This document shows positions 12,001 through 27,000 of a stretch of 64,000 nucleotides of DNA, piece after piece. The stretch lies in the NCBI GenBank assembly GCA_028752905.1, contig JAQNBH010000010.1:27448881-27512880 (forward strand), written 5' to 3'. The notes under the pieces were generated by a model, which worked only from the letters and a program-made list of their open reading frames with translations, had not been told where the DNA came from and made no database searches. Position numbers and translations under genes: made by a program. Origin of the DNA: Cladorhizidae sp. MBARI D1340-BT2 (taxonomy: Eukaryota; Porifera; Demospongiae; Poecilosclerida; Cladorhizidae). Position 1 is the first letter of the stretch. Each line of letters opens with the position of its first letter.

Positions 12001-15000
12001 CATCCCAAAATGACATGATGCGATACAATGTAACCCAAAGCTTTGGCCTTATACTCTGAACTGGTCTCTAGGTGAGGTTTGGTTATTAATTGCTACAGGT
12101 TCAAACTTGGACAGCATTTGAAAAATAACTATTTAACATTAGTTAAACTTCAGATCTTTTTACATGCATTTGCCCAGCATACTGCTATATAATTAAAATT
12201 AATAAAAAGAAAAAGAGTTTACTTCTAGTTTGATGAAGAGAGTGAGCAAAAATGGGGAAAATTAGAAAGTGGCTGATGTAATCACAGGTTGTCATCGCCA
12301 TCCCTTTATTGATATTTGTAAAAGCTCTTCTGCTGAGTAAGGATGCAGAAGGTTGTGAATCTCTTCACTATGAAGAAATGATGTGCTCTTTGACTTGAGT
12401 AAGTTTTGTTGTAGACAGAGCATGGTGTAGCACTATTTAGCTTTTGTTTTCTTACCACAGTTGAGCTGATTCTTTTACCACAAAACTGCTGCTTATTTTA
12501 TTTTCATTCTTATTACATTAAAAAAAAAAGTGGCTATAAAAATCCACAAATCAAGTCAAGGGTTAATTAATTGCGCATACATAGACCACAACCAATTAGA
12601 TTCCATTTACAGCATTATGGTATAAAAAAGCAGTATAACAGTGGTTTAGATTATTTTAAATGGTAAAGGGTAATCTAACTGTTGTAGTCTACCTAGAATC
12701 CAATCTTGTCCTATAAATATCAATTTTTTAGTTTTTCAAGTTTAGTGGTGACAAGTGTTTCAGGGTCTTCATTGTTGAACACTTTTTCCAACTAGTTTAC
12801 TGTTGCTATCCAATAAAGTTACCAATACATGTCATATCTGTTGACTGTACCCATCTCATTGTCTGCTACACAAATGGCACCACTTACCATACCTCATAGA
12901 TACAGGAACCAGAGAGCCATGGAAACCCCACATATTTTTGTCTTGATAATTTGGCCACTACACCATCCCACCCTAGATTTACACATGTGTTTACTGAAGG
13001 TATAAGATGATGAATTCACTTCATGTATTTCTGTAAATTATCTTTTGTCTTACAATTTAAAAGTATCCATATTTACTTCTATTATTTATAGCCAGTTGTA
13101 AAATTGCACCCCCTACTACTCAATTTATGCTTCCTCTGCTTGTGTATCTTGTTGCTTTGGTTGACTGTAACCATAGGGTGGCATCTACAGCCTCCTTCAA
13201 GGACTTGGTAACAAGTTGATTACCAAACAAAACCTACACATGGCTACATAATGATGTCTGTTAGCAAGGAAATTCATCCAGAGTCTTTCCTAATAAACAA
13301 GTACTTTGTTGCTTCTCTCAGTAGATGGACTTCCAGAAACAGAAGTGAAGTTCTGGAAGAGACCATGCATAATGCAGTAAACTGTTTTGATTAATTCATA
13401 GCTTGAGTCGTCATGTCTTCAAAAATGACAACTTTTACACGATTCAAGTTATATAACAGCACATGAGCGGCTTGATTGCATTACCAACTAGAAGTCTTGG
13501 TTATGCCATTTTCCTGCATTTGAGAGATACTGCAGTTTTTATGAATGGACCTATGGTGGTACCCTAGGTATGGAAGTGGGAAAAAAGACAAACATAGAAA
13601 GATAGGTACTTGAAGATGGATGGGTTTTTTGGTCTGCCAGTTTAGTGAAAGATTGAAGGTACACTGTGAGTTTTTGAGTTTTTGAAGCTAATAGCAGCAG
13701 AAAGCTCAGATTTGAAGCTGCCAATGTGAGTTATAACTGATGCATGAACTTTTTTAGGGGGAGGGGAGGGGGTGGGTGGGTTGCTATTCACCTTTCTAAA
13801 AGGCATGCCAATGCAAAACAAGCGGTTCTCTTATGTGATGTCTATATATAATTACTCTACAACAACACTCAAGGATAGTTGAAATATAAAGTAGGTGGAG
13901 CTCCATGTTTGTTCCATATAAAGTAAAACATGGAAAGTTTACACATTGTTAGTAAGACTATAAACATGCAATGAATAATAATCAGGAAGGCCTACTGGCA
14001 TACATTTATGTCAATGCCACTGACTATGGCTGCAGATTACAATAGCACTGGATTAATTAGTACTTACTTTTCTAAATCAAAAAAGAAGCAGCCTGGCTCC
14101 ATATTACCACTCTGCAAGATAAAAACAAAGCAAACTGCAATTAGGTACACATGTGCATGTGCCACTAATCTTTTAGCGTAACTTACAGGAACACTAATGT
14201 GATGAATTTCAATTATAACTGGGTTCTTCAAAGTATAATCACTGGAGCTACAACTTCTGCCCATGCATCCCAGAGTGGCTGATAGAACAGGAGAACCCAG
14301 CCTAGAGTGGCTGCAAAGATAAGCATGTGAAAATCACATGATTAAATATGGACATCCATATACATCTACATTAAAGAGGATGCCATAATATTAGAGGTTT
14401 GTGCCACCTCTATGAACAACATCTCTTATATTTGTATTTGCACAACTGGATCAACTGGAGGTATTGCAGTCGAGTTTTATATGTGCATCATAGCAACCAT
14501 AAATTCCTTCATGACATCCCACAAAATATAATTAAAATTTCAAATACCGCCCACCCCTCCACATAAAAAAGGATATCTAGTGTGAAGTGTGAAATACGCT
14601 TTGTAATTAACTTTTCTCTCTCCTCAAGAATTCTACCATGATAATCAGCGGCTGATATAGGACTGTGAATAGGCAGTCCCAATGTAAAGGTGAAGGCTGA
14701 GTTTTTCCAGGGTGTCTAGGTGTATATATGCACCTGGAATACTTGGGATTTTGTCTTCTGAGGTGGATTCACAATCAGGAACCTATAATCCAACAAGTGC
14801 TATAGACCGTATTTATGTTTTAAAAGCATAATGCCAAAAAAAATGGTAACAAGTTGCAAGTTGCAGCCAGAAGTGTGACAGTCTGTATTCTTGATTAATC
14901 TGAGGATGACTCTAGTGAGAAGAAGATTGTGGCATCCATGCTTAACAAGGCGAACATTCCTGTGAACATCAACCTTTGGATAAGTTGGCTACATCAGTGA

Positions 15001-18000
15001 AAACTGTTGGAATGTGGGTGGATTAGCTTAGCATTATGTTGAAAATTGTGGTTTGGTCTCTGACAAGGAAGGCATGAATGAAGAAAGAAGGCTTATCAGC
15101 TTCATGAATGGGATCTAGCTCTAGTATTGGTTCCTTGTCCATAGGGCAGTAGCTTTTTTCCCCACAGAAAAGGTGGGTAATAGTCTGTAGCTAGCTTTCC
15201 AGGTATTGTGTACTTTGTATTGATGACTTGATTGGATGATGGGTATTAGTGAACCAGCCTCTCATTTTCTCCTATTCCTCCATCTTTTCTTACTAGTCAG
15301 TTATAATGATTCACTATTATAAACAATGTCACATGTAGATGATCATATGAGTGGCAAAGCTTACAGCCTGGTCTATGTCTTGTTAACAAAGGACTAAATG
15401 CATGTAAACAATAATAATACAACAATCCAATAACATATATAACAGTGTTGTCTTATTGGATATACAAAAACGTACTCTGTGAATCAAAGAGTAGCAGTAT
15501 TACGTTTCCTTTATATCCAATATCTTAGCCAATCCACAGTAACTAAATGTTAGATTCTGCAGTATATGGATATGTTCAAATCCAAAATATTGATAATCAT
15601 ATTTTGTGATTAACAAAAAGCAGGCTATAATGAATATTTATCAAATATTGCTATCCATTAATATAGGGTTGCTAGAAACTATAGTGGATTTCTGACTTGG
15701 TATAGATGTTTAACTGAAGCTGATTCAAACAAGATGGTGAGAGACTTATGCACTTTAATCTTTAGCACTCGTGCTGTACTGCTCTCTTGTTATAAAATGT
15801 ATTTGTAAGGTGTACATATGGCATCAGAGTATAAAGTGCTAATCTTACTGCCATTGAAAAAAGATTCTTATAACCATGCATAGCAGCATTAGCATCACTA
15901 TTATGGCAATGTATTTTACAAGGTAAGAATTACTAAAAGGACATGGACAATGACTATTAGCTACAATTGTTCTGATGAGTTTGTCCATAAAATGTAGTTC
16001 TGAGGCACTTCCAGTGTCTTGGTCAGTCTTCAAGCTATTCCTCTAATGCCTATAAATTTCGAAATCTTTAAATAAACATGACCCCAAATTACATCTGGAT
16101 CATTAAGGATGCCAACATCATGCATGACACAATTTTTCCCCATTTTTGGCTATAATGAAGATGAAGGGTATCCGAACTGTTTTGTAGATGGGATAACTAT
16201 GAACTATACACTATACTTCGGAGAGTAAAGTCCGTCACTAGGTGTGCTGGAGGGGCCATTGCTAGTTCCTTCTTCATCTGACACATGAAAAAAGCTAGCT
16301 TTTTACCAACGTCACATCAATAAAAGAAAAATAATATATATTGCATTTATTCATTGGTTCTCGTGTGAGTTTCATTTGAAACTTGGGTGCTAAACAACTA
16401 GAACTTAAGGGGAATCCTAAATAGCAGCAGTCCACAAGTTTACTTTGTGTTGTCATCCTCAGTGTCTATCGGTAAAACACCTGAAAGGTTCTTGAAGGTG
16501 AAAGAAGCAACATGAATCCCTACAAAAACAACCATAATTATGCACGATCACAGAACGAGTAAAACAACAACATTCCTCCTTTCTCTAACTCACCTAGTGC
16601 ATGTATAACATGCTCTACTGCTACTATATGGAGTGGGAGTGGATATCAACAACAAAAATATCTTGCAGATAGTCAGGTTTTGGGAAAGGTGAATGGTCAT
16701 ACTTGTTGCAGAACATTGCATGTAACACAGTTAAAGTGTGCTAATACTCACAAAAATTTAGGTTTCACATTTTGACCTTCATTCACATGCCATTTAAATG
16801 TGTTTACCTGTAACTTCCGAAGCAAATGCAGAGAGTAGCTCCCCTGGCAGTGATATTGCACCCTCAGGTTCTTGCAGCACCTTCAGATCCTCATTAAAGT
16901 TCATGTATTCATCGAGAGAAACTTCTCTGACAACCAAAGCTACATATGAGGATGTGTTGCAGGTGGTATTGTTGTCACTGCTGGTTCATATTAGCAATTA
17001 TATTTTAACAAATCCAGAGAGGAACAGCCATTAAAACTCTGGCACATCCTCTCACACCTCACCATGACTCTCAGTGAGAGTTTTAACATACTGGCAATAG
17101 GTGCCCTGAATTCAATGTTTCCTATATACATGTATCTAGCATCAATTTTAAGATTTCCCACCTTATTCGCATGTACAGAACTATGCAGGCACTACTTGCT
17201 AACCACATGACATCATGATAACATACACATGTACAACCATGAGTACGCATAGACATGCACGCTCACACACACTCTCTCCAAGCAAAGAAGTAGGCCAAAA
17301 GATAATCTTGCAGATCGAGGCAATGGTAAGCTAGCTCAACTGTTACTGCAAGTCTATGAATTGAGAAAACTATACACACTCATTTTGCACAACACTTGCA
17401 CACATACACACTTCACACATACATACATAGGGGGAGAATACCACATTCATAAATATTCAAAATAAAAAGTATATAAAATAACGCTTACCAAATCTTTCCT
17501 ATATAGAGGACATCACATATGCATAAGTCCAGCCGCTAAGATGGCTTTTTTTCTTGTGTGCAGTTTTTGAGGGAGTACTTCACAGGTAATTGCTCTTAAC
17601 AAGAAAGTAAGTTCTGCATGCCTTATTGGATCCACCATGGCTACAGAAATATTACGAACCCACTCTGACTTTTCAAAGAAGTAGTTTTCTCAATTCATAG
17701 ACTTGAACAGTAATAGTTGAGCTAGCTTACCATTGCCTCAATCTACAAATTGTTTTTTGGCCTACTTTTTTTGTGTTCATTGTAGGTTGGGAATCTGTGT
17801 GACTGCTAGCATTGTTCTGGTGAGTTAGTGAGAAGATACTACTTACTGAAGTATAACCTAGTTCAAATAGTGAGCGGGAAAAAAAAATTCTCACACCTAC
17901 CTTTTTTGCCATTATGGAAGCTGAAAAGAACATTTAGTATTGCGATTTCATGAATGTCTGAGAGAAAATTAGAGCCGAGAGACAACTAACTGCTAGCTTT

Positions 18001-21000
18001 GCTGACCATAATGTTTATCAAATGACCAGTTTTTCCTGTGGTTGCTGGCTTAACGAAGGATCCAAGGAGAGCCTGAAGTATTTTTGAAGCAAAGGTCAGA
18101 TGAAACCACTGTTTAGGATGATAAGAAGCTGAATGCTCACAAGGAAATAAATGTTCCAAATGGCCTCCTACATTTCATTCGAACATATTTGAAGTGAACT
18201 TTTTGGAATGCATTCAATCTTGACAGCACTAATAATAATAGCGATGTGGTTTATGACCGAACTAATGCACTTTCAGTTTTTCAGGTATGATCAGAGCAGA
18301 TGGCATTTCCAGGATAGATGATTGTTTTCTGAAGTTACTCTTAAGGCTGGTTTACAATATGAGGCTATACTTCCAACTCACCACCATCATATCATCTTGC
18401 AAAACACTCCTTCAAGTTGTTTGCAATATCAACATCAACTATATTAAATGTTCACAATCATTTACAAATTACAACCCCGATATTAATTAATAAACAAGTG
18501 CACTCTCCAACAAGGGGCATATATTCCACTTATAAAAAGCTCAACCTATTTTTGCTCGCTTTAATGAGGAGGAAGATAAGTATGTGGTATTTCAACGACA
18601 AGCTTCTGCAAGAGATTGTTAAACACTTCCCACACATGGAATTGAAGTGCCCAACTGCCCCAACAAACACTTCACATTTATTGTGTAGCTGGTAGTCAAA
18701 CAAAGCAATCTAACTACAAATATGGCACACCAATTCACTGTGACCCATGTTTTACAACCAATCCAAGATCAGAAATCGTGTCTATATAAAATAGAGTAGC
18801 TTTATTTATATGCATTGTGATTTAATATGCTGATACAATATCACAAAAATGAAGGATTGCAACACCATTTAACATGTGGCACAAGATGAGTCACCATTTC
18901 CCACCACATAGCATTATGCATTATTTGGCAGACAACATTAAGGGTTATCACATATAGCATATAACCTTGAATATTAGAATTCACTACATACGCCGCATTA
19001 CATATCTACAATGCACAACCATTTTTCTTACTAAAGATCTTATTAGATACTCTCCCATCTCTTGAATTATATCCTCTGAGGGCAAACGAATCCAAGGTTT
19101 TCAAGACACGTCCACCGGCCTTGTAATCAGCTTCCTGAGATAACACATAATAATAGATGCAACTACTTATGGATACCATCCACCAAGATGGCATGTGCAC
19201 ATTCTGTTAAGTGTTTTGCTTAAAGCTCTTGCCATGAGTATTCCATCTTCGTTTGCACATGTCCACCAACTATACAAGCATTGACTCTAGGATATAGATA
19301 GGTTTCCAGAAACAATGCCCAAATAAAGTTCATTATAGTGATCTGTCTAATTTTGAAGTTGGTCTATTGAGATAACATTCACTGTCCTGATGATGTGTAG
19401 AGCGATAAAAAAAATTCCCCCTGGATTTTCCTTGATTGCATATATGGGTGCTTAGGCTGACTAATTGCTGTCTTACATTCACATTGTGAGCACCCAGACT
19501 TGCTATATTTCATGGAACGTAATTTTTTTTAGAACTAGCTAGCGTAGGCAGAAATTTAGCTAGGCTAGAAATGATTAAAGCCTACCTTAGTCTGCATATT
19601 GCAATATTGTAATGATTACATGATCATGACCTTCGACTAGTTAGTAATAATCACATGAACATACTTCTCATGTGATGATCTCATGATTTACTAGCAAGTA
19701 TATCACACTCACCTTTGATATGTTGTTAATTGTATCTACAGCAGATTCAATCACAATCTAATAACAAGAAAGCAAAGATGAAATCATGACATATTGGTAT
19801 ATTCTAGTCCAATATTATGTTGTGCTTTGATTAGCTTCTAAGTAGGTCAAAGACTTCAACCTCTCCAATCTTGTGTGATAGTGGTTCAATATGTCTGTTC
19901 CCGGAACTATTGCCAACCAATTTAAGCCCATTGTGATGTTGATCCAATGTGCATCCCCATAGAGCTATTGTGAACACCTTATTCAACCTGCATCAACCCT
20001 GATCCAATGTGAATACTATAAAATTATTGTCAACCTAATCCTACCTGCCTCAACCCAGTGTGATGTTGATAAAAAATGTCATGATTATACTAATGATCAT
20101 ATTTTGTTGTCAGCTGATAATGTGTACATGCTTCTGGAAAAATGCAAGAATTTGCACAAATTTGATAATAGTTTTTCCACCTCATAGCTACACCCATCCA
20201 ACACTAGGGATAGTGCGCACCTACCCCCCAACCTAGACTCATAGTTGCTTACATACATTACTAATTGTTTGGGGGAGTGTTCCATTGTACACACTTATCA
20301 AGTCATCCAGTCGCTTCTCAGAATCTCCTTCTCTGAATAATTTTGATACCAATTCTGTACACAGATAGCACGTGCATACCACACATGTATAAAGCAATTT
20401 TAATACATTACAATAGACATCACATAAACTATCAAAAATGTCGAAATATAGAATATCCATACTCCATAGCTTGCAAATTATCATAAAAACTGGTTAAACA
20501 AGTCTTTATATGAACACACTTTTTAACCTCCTACTTTAGATTTGGTTCTAGCCTACATTTTTTTAAACGAGAGCATTATTTATAAAAGGGGCGTAACCAG
20601 GAGGAAATGGGGACTGGAAGCATTTCAAATGGTGATCTTGACAAGAACTGCCACAGTTTATATACAAACCCTATGGAACCCAGCCATGACTGTTTTCAAG
20701 AAATGAGTGCGGTAACAGTTTTTAAAAGTTTGCATGTCTCTTAACAACAGATAAAGGAAGATAGTGAACAGAGGGAAGTTAGGTGAGGTCTTGCTTGCTC
20801 TGCTAAGACTTTCACCTGATAGCTGTGTATTGTTTTAGTGCTAATGATATGTATTAGCTGATTGCAGTAAGGACAGGTACTTACTATACAGAAGAATGTA
20901 CAAATTCTGTAGTAGTCGGAATTAATGAGACTGAAGGACATCCAGACAAATTAAATGGAGAAGCGGGAGGACAAGTGAGGGCCAGTTATGTGTATACATT

Positions 21001-24000
21001 AAGTGAGGGCCAGTAATGTATACAAGAACCCTGCATGGTACAAATTCCCTCTGTAAGCATGAAAAACTACTTTCACTACTAGCTAATTCTTGAAAATCAA
21101 AAACAAATGTGGATGCCATCACGTCCATAGGCAGAGCTTAGAACCCAACAAGTCTAGAGTGTTCTGGGGATATGCTTACCAGGAAACCAAGGCAACAAAT
21201 CATGCATTTTAGGGTACCTACAGGTGAATTGATATCAATCATCATTACTTCATTTAACAGATGCAGTGCGGCATAAAGGGTGACTATGACTATGTAAAGT
21301 TAGATAAATAAACCTTGGTGCATGTCAGGCAAGTCAGCTACCTCATCTTCCTCATGAAGACTTCCAACTTCAAAAATTGCTTTCACTGGAGGTCAAGTGC
21401 TTCAACGGACGGTAAGCACATTAACACACTATAATTTTTTTTGTAGACATAGCATGATGTAGTACCTTGGCTTACTTAAAAGAGACAATTCTTATTCCAA
21501 AATGCAATATATTGTACCAAATTATACGAATATTTTGAAACGATTAATTAACCCTGAAATAAAATAAGATAATGCCCACCAAAGGAACAAATTAAAGTCA
21601 AGGGGTAAATTTGCTACAGCAATCCATTGTGCTCACTAAGGGGAGTAAGAGAGGGTGAAGCGGAGGAAATAATTTGCCTTCTACCTACTATTGTTTGTCT
21701 GTGGATTCAAACCAGTAGAATACATTAACACCTTCAGAGAGAGAGAGAGCTAGCTATCACATTGTATCCATTGGCAAAGCAAATCATATCAATAAGATTT
21801 CTGACTGATTCTATTCCTGGTCTGAGAATGCATCAGATTAGGCATATAAACTGGACACTCATTCGGAAGATATTTACATAGCAATCTCAAGGCTCCATGC
21901 CAGAAAAGAGCTCATAAAACCCTATGGTTACAATAAATTGTTAGGGTTAAAGCTACCTAACTAAAATCATATCCAAATTAACTTGGCTTGAAAATATACA
22001 AGGAGAAAACACCCACAAAACAATTAAATATATTACATGTATTATGTGTTGCTATTACACAGGTTGGCATTCCAATAAGAATTCACTATCTCCTGAACTT
22101 TACTGTATTAGAATTGCTCAGGATGACTCAAATAATCACTACTCGAAAGCAGAGTGACAATTTACTATACAGCTACCAAGAAATCAATAAAAATGAACAT
22201 GGTTATCATCTCAAATGATCAACTATCAAGCAATAACACTCTACTGAAACTAAAAGAGCTATGCAAACCTCACCAAGACAAAAACAAACTTATTTACATT
22301 CCTCTGCATTCAAATGTCATCAATACATGGTCTCAATATCAATAGCACCTCAGAAATCATAAAAAGATCACAGTTTAGAACACACACAGGTGGCATGCCA
22401 ACATTTATCATAACAGTCACTTCAAGTTAACTCTCTAGGTATAAAAATTAAAATAATGTGATGGAGGCATATGCCTGACTTTTATTTCAAGTATTTGAGG
22501 TATATACAATGTGAGTCAAGGATGCTTTCTTCATGGCTTGATGGCTCTATCAGGTAAGCCACAGCAGTCATTTTAGCTCTGAGTTAGGTAGTAGTTTGGT
22601 CTTCAAGCTCTTATGGCAGGCATTGATTCTCTCTCAGAGCACTTCCCCTTTATATGTGAAATCATTTGTTGCCTTCAGCTAGAGCTAGCCATACATTGCA
22701 ACTAGTCTCTTATTTAGCCCTTAGCAATTTGTCGAAGATGAAGATGCTTGCTACTATAAATGTCACCATTTCAATAATGAAGCTTGCTGCTATAAACCCC
22801 TCAATTTTAGCAAGTGAAGTGTTATTCTAGTAGAATAGGATTACATACATCCTTGCTGGCCAACAGCTTGACTTAGATTTCACCAGGAGATCTTAAGCAA
22901 AGCTTTTTTGTATTGTCTTCCCATTTGCAATCTTGATCTATCCACTATCATCATCACTAGGTGAAACATGGATATATCCACTGTTGGCCCTAAAGAGTTA
23001 TCTATTTTAACAGGATGTCATAAACCTAATTACCTGTAAACAGTCATCATAACACTGGGGGATTTCAAATGTAGAGAAAATAGACCTTGCTCTATTATTT
23101 ATGTTTAGGTAGTGTATGATGTATATCAGTACAGTATTTACATTTGCATGTGTGTGTGTGTGCTGTGTGTGTGGCTGTCAGTACTGTATTAATCGTCACC
23201 TCCCCGCAGTTTCCCATGCTTGTGATAATTGGCTAAAGCTGCAGTTTTGGATCCCCTTGATTGATTCTGAGTAACTACAGGGTGCTGCCAGATAGCATCA
23301 CTCAGTTCTTGACAATACTGTTCCCCTGCAGAGACCTTGCATACCTGTCGGGGTGAGCTATCTAATTGTGCACATAGAAAACGTCGAGTGCTCAGTTTTT
23401 CTGTGTGGTTTTTGGCAACATGGAATGTCAGGATGTTGCTAGATGTGGAGGGCTCTATTAAGAGTAAAATATATGGTTGCAGTGGTCCACTATTGATAAA
23501 AAAATAGATAGATTTAGTTGTGAGTGAGCTGGGTAGGTATAAGGAAGTTTTGCAGGAAACAGAATGGTTCGGGAGTGATGCTTACACAGTAGGAGATAGT
23601 GTCATGTTAACAGCTGGCATGAAGGATCATGTAAGACAAAAAGGTGAAGGTGCTGCTACAATGCTATAGGGCTAGCACAGTGTATGCTTAGAAGTCAGGT
23701 GCTAGTTACTGGAAGGTAATGGATATCTAGGTTGGTTTCGGCTTTTTTGAAGGTTTGGATTAGAAGTGGTGATCGCCTACATGTGCTATCTTGTTATGCT
23801 CCCACCTTTGCTGGGAGTAGAAAAGAGAAAAATGCCTTCCTTGGTTGCCTCCAGCAAGCTCTATTGGAAATCTCATCGTCTCAGCATTTCCTGATGTTGG
23901 GTGATTTCAATGCACATGTGGGATCCAGAGTGGTGGATGGTGAATGGTGATGGGAGAGGGGGGGCGGGCTTCATATGTATGGAGATCTAAATTAGGTGGT

Positions 24001-27000
24001 TTGAGAACAGGACATCTACAAACAGACCTGGCAGCAACCCATGTCCAAGCAGTGCAGTGCCAACGTGTATTGACTATGCTATACAAGGGATATAGACAGA
24101 AAGAAGTACTTGCATTCTTTGTTATGTGCAGCACTGATTGCAACATTAGTCAAAGGATGTTGAGAGTGAAGTTCATCGAAAGAAGAAGTTGTTAAGAAGA
24201 GATTGTGCCATTGATGGTGTGAAGAGGTGGGATGTAGACAAATTACTAGATGTGGATGTGAGTGGGAGGAAAATGAGTGGACTGAGATTAAGGGAGTCTT
24301 GGAATGAGGAAGGCAGTGTGGAGGATACTCACAAGTCTGCTTTGTGTGAATGCTGGCATGTGTGTGTATATGAGTGTGCATGCACAAGCATGTGCATGTT
24401 GTGTTTGAGGCATCTGCGAAAACTGTGGAATTAACAGTAGTGGAATAGTTGATATAAGGTCACATGACTCAGAGTTTAAAGTAGATGACTTCATAACTGT
24501 GACTTGTAAAGGTGAGCTTAGAAAACAGTAGCTAGATAATATAAAGCAATGTCCATCCAAATCTCAGATATATATAATTTTTCATGTGATCTGAATAATT
24601 TTTCTAAAATTTTCTTGATCTCACAGATGAGATAATCTCACACACAAAAAATTAACCCATAGTTTGAGGACAATTATTGAAAAGCTGTTAAATGATATCT
24701 CTGCATGAAATATAAAATCCTAGCTAAATGCACGTTTTTCGCGGAGAAAATTGGAGAACCTTGAACTTTGTTCCAATGCTGGATCATAAATACTAAAGAG
24801 ATATATCTATCACAGAGACGGCCATGTGCAGCAATGAAACATTTACATTGAACTTCCCCTGAGGGTTCACTTGACTTTCCAAATATGTCAAATTATAATC
24901 ACCTTTTCAATAATCAACTTCAAATTGTATTCACATAACATTTTGACTAGATGCTCTAGCCTTCATCAGAAATTCCTGATGAAGGCTAGATCATTTAGTC
25001 GAAATGTCATGTGCATACAATTTGAAGTTGATTATTGAGAAGGTGATTATAATGTTATTATGTCAACTGAGAGTTCATTGAGAGTTTATGTCAAATTAGT
25101 ATTCAACCCACAGTCCACATGCCTAGCTCCTTCAAAGTGAGAAGGGTAGTACCCTTCGTGACAGACACAACAGGTCACCACAAAGCAATGCTTAACCTGG
25201 CTCTGTCAAACGAGCCCCTGCTACCTTCCTATGGGAGGAGCACTACAACACACTCCCCCCCTACCCCAACCCCAACACACAACACACAACACAAGTCACT
25301 AAACATAAAAATGTGAATAGCACTGTTTGAAAAATGTGAATAGCACTGTTTGAAATTAAGTGCAATGAAATGTGGGGGGGAGGGGGGAATTAAAGGTGAA
25401 ACATGTTGAAATGCTTTATTTTTAAGACATGTAACTTTTTCATACAAGCCATAGATATAATTTTTTTACCAAAAGATAGAACTTTTTATGAGCTTTGAAA
25501 TGATATGCGGAGGTAGCTAGGTACATTATTGGGTGGATGACTGGAAAATAGTTGAGATCTTTCAAATTGTCTCTCTGAAAAGCTTCCCCCAAGATCAGAA
25601 TGTCTATAGGTTCAAACTTGATTTGTGTGTACTTCAAAAAACCTGCTATAAGACAAAACTACACCTTGAGGGGTATCTATTAGCGGTGCTCTATAATATA
25701 ATGTGCCTACTAGGCTACTATGATTCTTTGAAGAGGTCATTTCCTTCAAAGTTATGGAACTTCCCTGTGTGTTGCTGCAGTCAAAAGTTTAGAATTCTGC
25801 TTTCTTATGATTAAAAAAAGTTTGAGATATATGTAAAAAAAAGACAGGTTACCTTCACAAGTCACGGGAGTGGGGGGTGGGGGGGAAGTACCAAAATAAT
25901 TACTTTTTGTGCAAATTGTAAGACATACCTTCCCCTTCAATTAAGGGTATGGTCTGAGTTGATACAGGTGTGATCACAGTCTTGGGAATGGTTGATACAG
26001 GTGTGATCACAGTCTTGGGAATGGTTTCAGTGGTTGCCTTGGGAATAGTTGTGGTGTTCTCTGTGATAATCATATCAGTGGTTGTCGTGGAAGTGAGGTT
26101 GGGAATCTCGGCAGTGCTCATGTCATCTAGATACAGCGATTGATACAAATAGCCCTGACATGGCAAATATTAAAAGTAATAAAATCACCCAGCATAATAG
26201 AAGATGCTCTGCTTTCACATGCCAAGCTGATCTCAGTCTTACATGACGTAATTGTGATGACATTATCAATACTGCATTGATATTAGTAATTGTCTCACTT
26301 CCTCTTTCTCTTTCTCTACATATATATATATATATAATTATATATATATATGGTTACCTAGTACTAAAATGGAATCAATGTTGTTATATATATCTATGGC
26401 CCAACTGAGGACTCTAATTCCAGACCTCAATTTGGCCTAATCATTGCCCTATACCCATAGTGACTAACCTGTAGTACTGATGATGCCATGTCTAATACAT
26501 CTTCGAAAAATGACGACTTATCTTAGGACATGAAAAATAAGCCAAAGAAATTGGATTTAATTACTAAAACATAAACAGGACATTATTAGACCAAAAGTGC
26601 CTATGGTATTTCCAGAAGTTTTATTAAGAGTGAAAAAGTGCATGGCAGATAAGGAGGAATTTTATACCAATTAATAAATGCTTTTTTGATCTGAAGGGCA
26701 ACGTTTTTAATTTTAATTTTTTTAAATGCCAACTTTACAGAAATAAAGCTGCCACTTTTCACACAACATTGAGTTCTACTGCGACCTCATTTAGTAATTC
26801 GTGCGATATTTTTTCTGATTCCTATATACACTTGAAGTGAAACAACCAAAAAAATACAAAAAAGACAACTTATTCTTACCATTATTTTCACATGACTCAG
26901 AAATGTCAGTCTGACTAACAGTAATAATGTGGCTAGTATGTTTATTAGCCATAGCTGGCTCCATGAACAGACAGCAGTTACAACTTTTATTCCTAGGAGT

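Noticed and set aside
14302..14310. Alternative acceptor for GPCR-A exon 10, nine bases upstream
   Set aside because: It keeps frame, but the downstream acceptor matches GPCR-B in length and sequence.
18417..18695. Plus-strand 92-codon open frame with MRRKISMWYFNDK
   Set aside because: A similar but shorter frame exists at 57712-57921 in GPCR-B, but frames and stops are not kept between copies. It is shared intron sequence, at most a decayed transposon reading frame.
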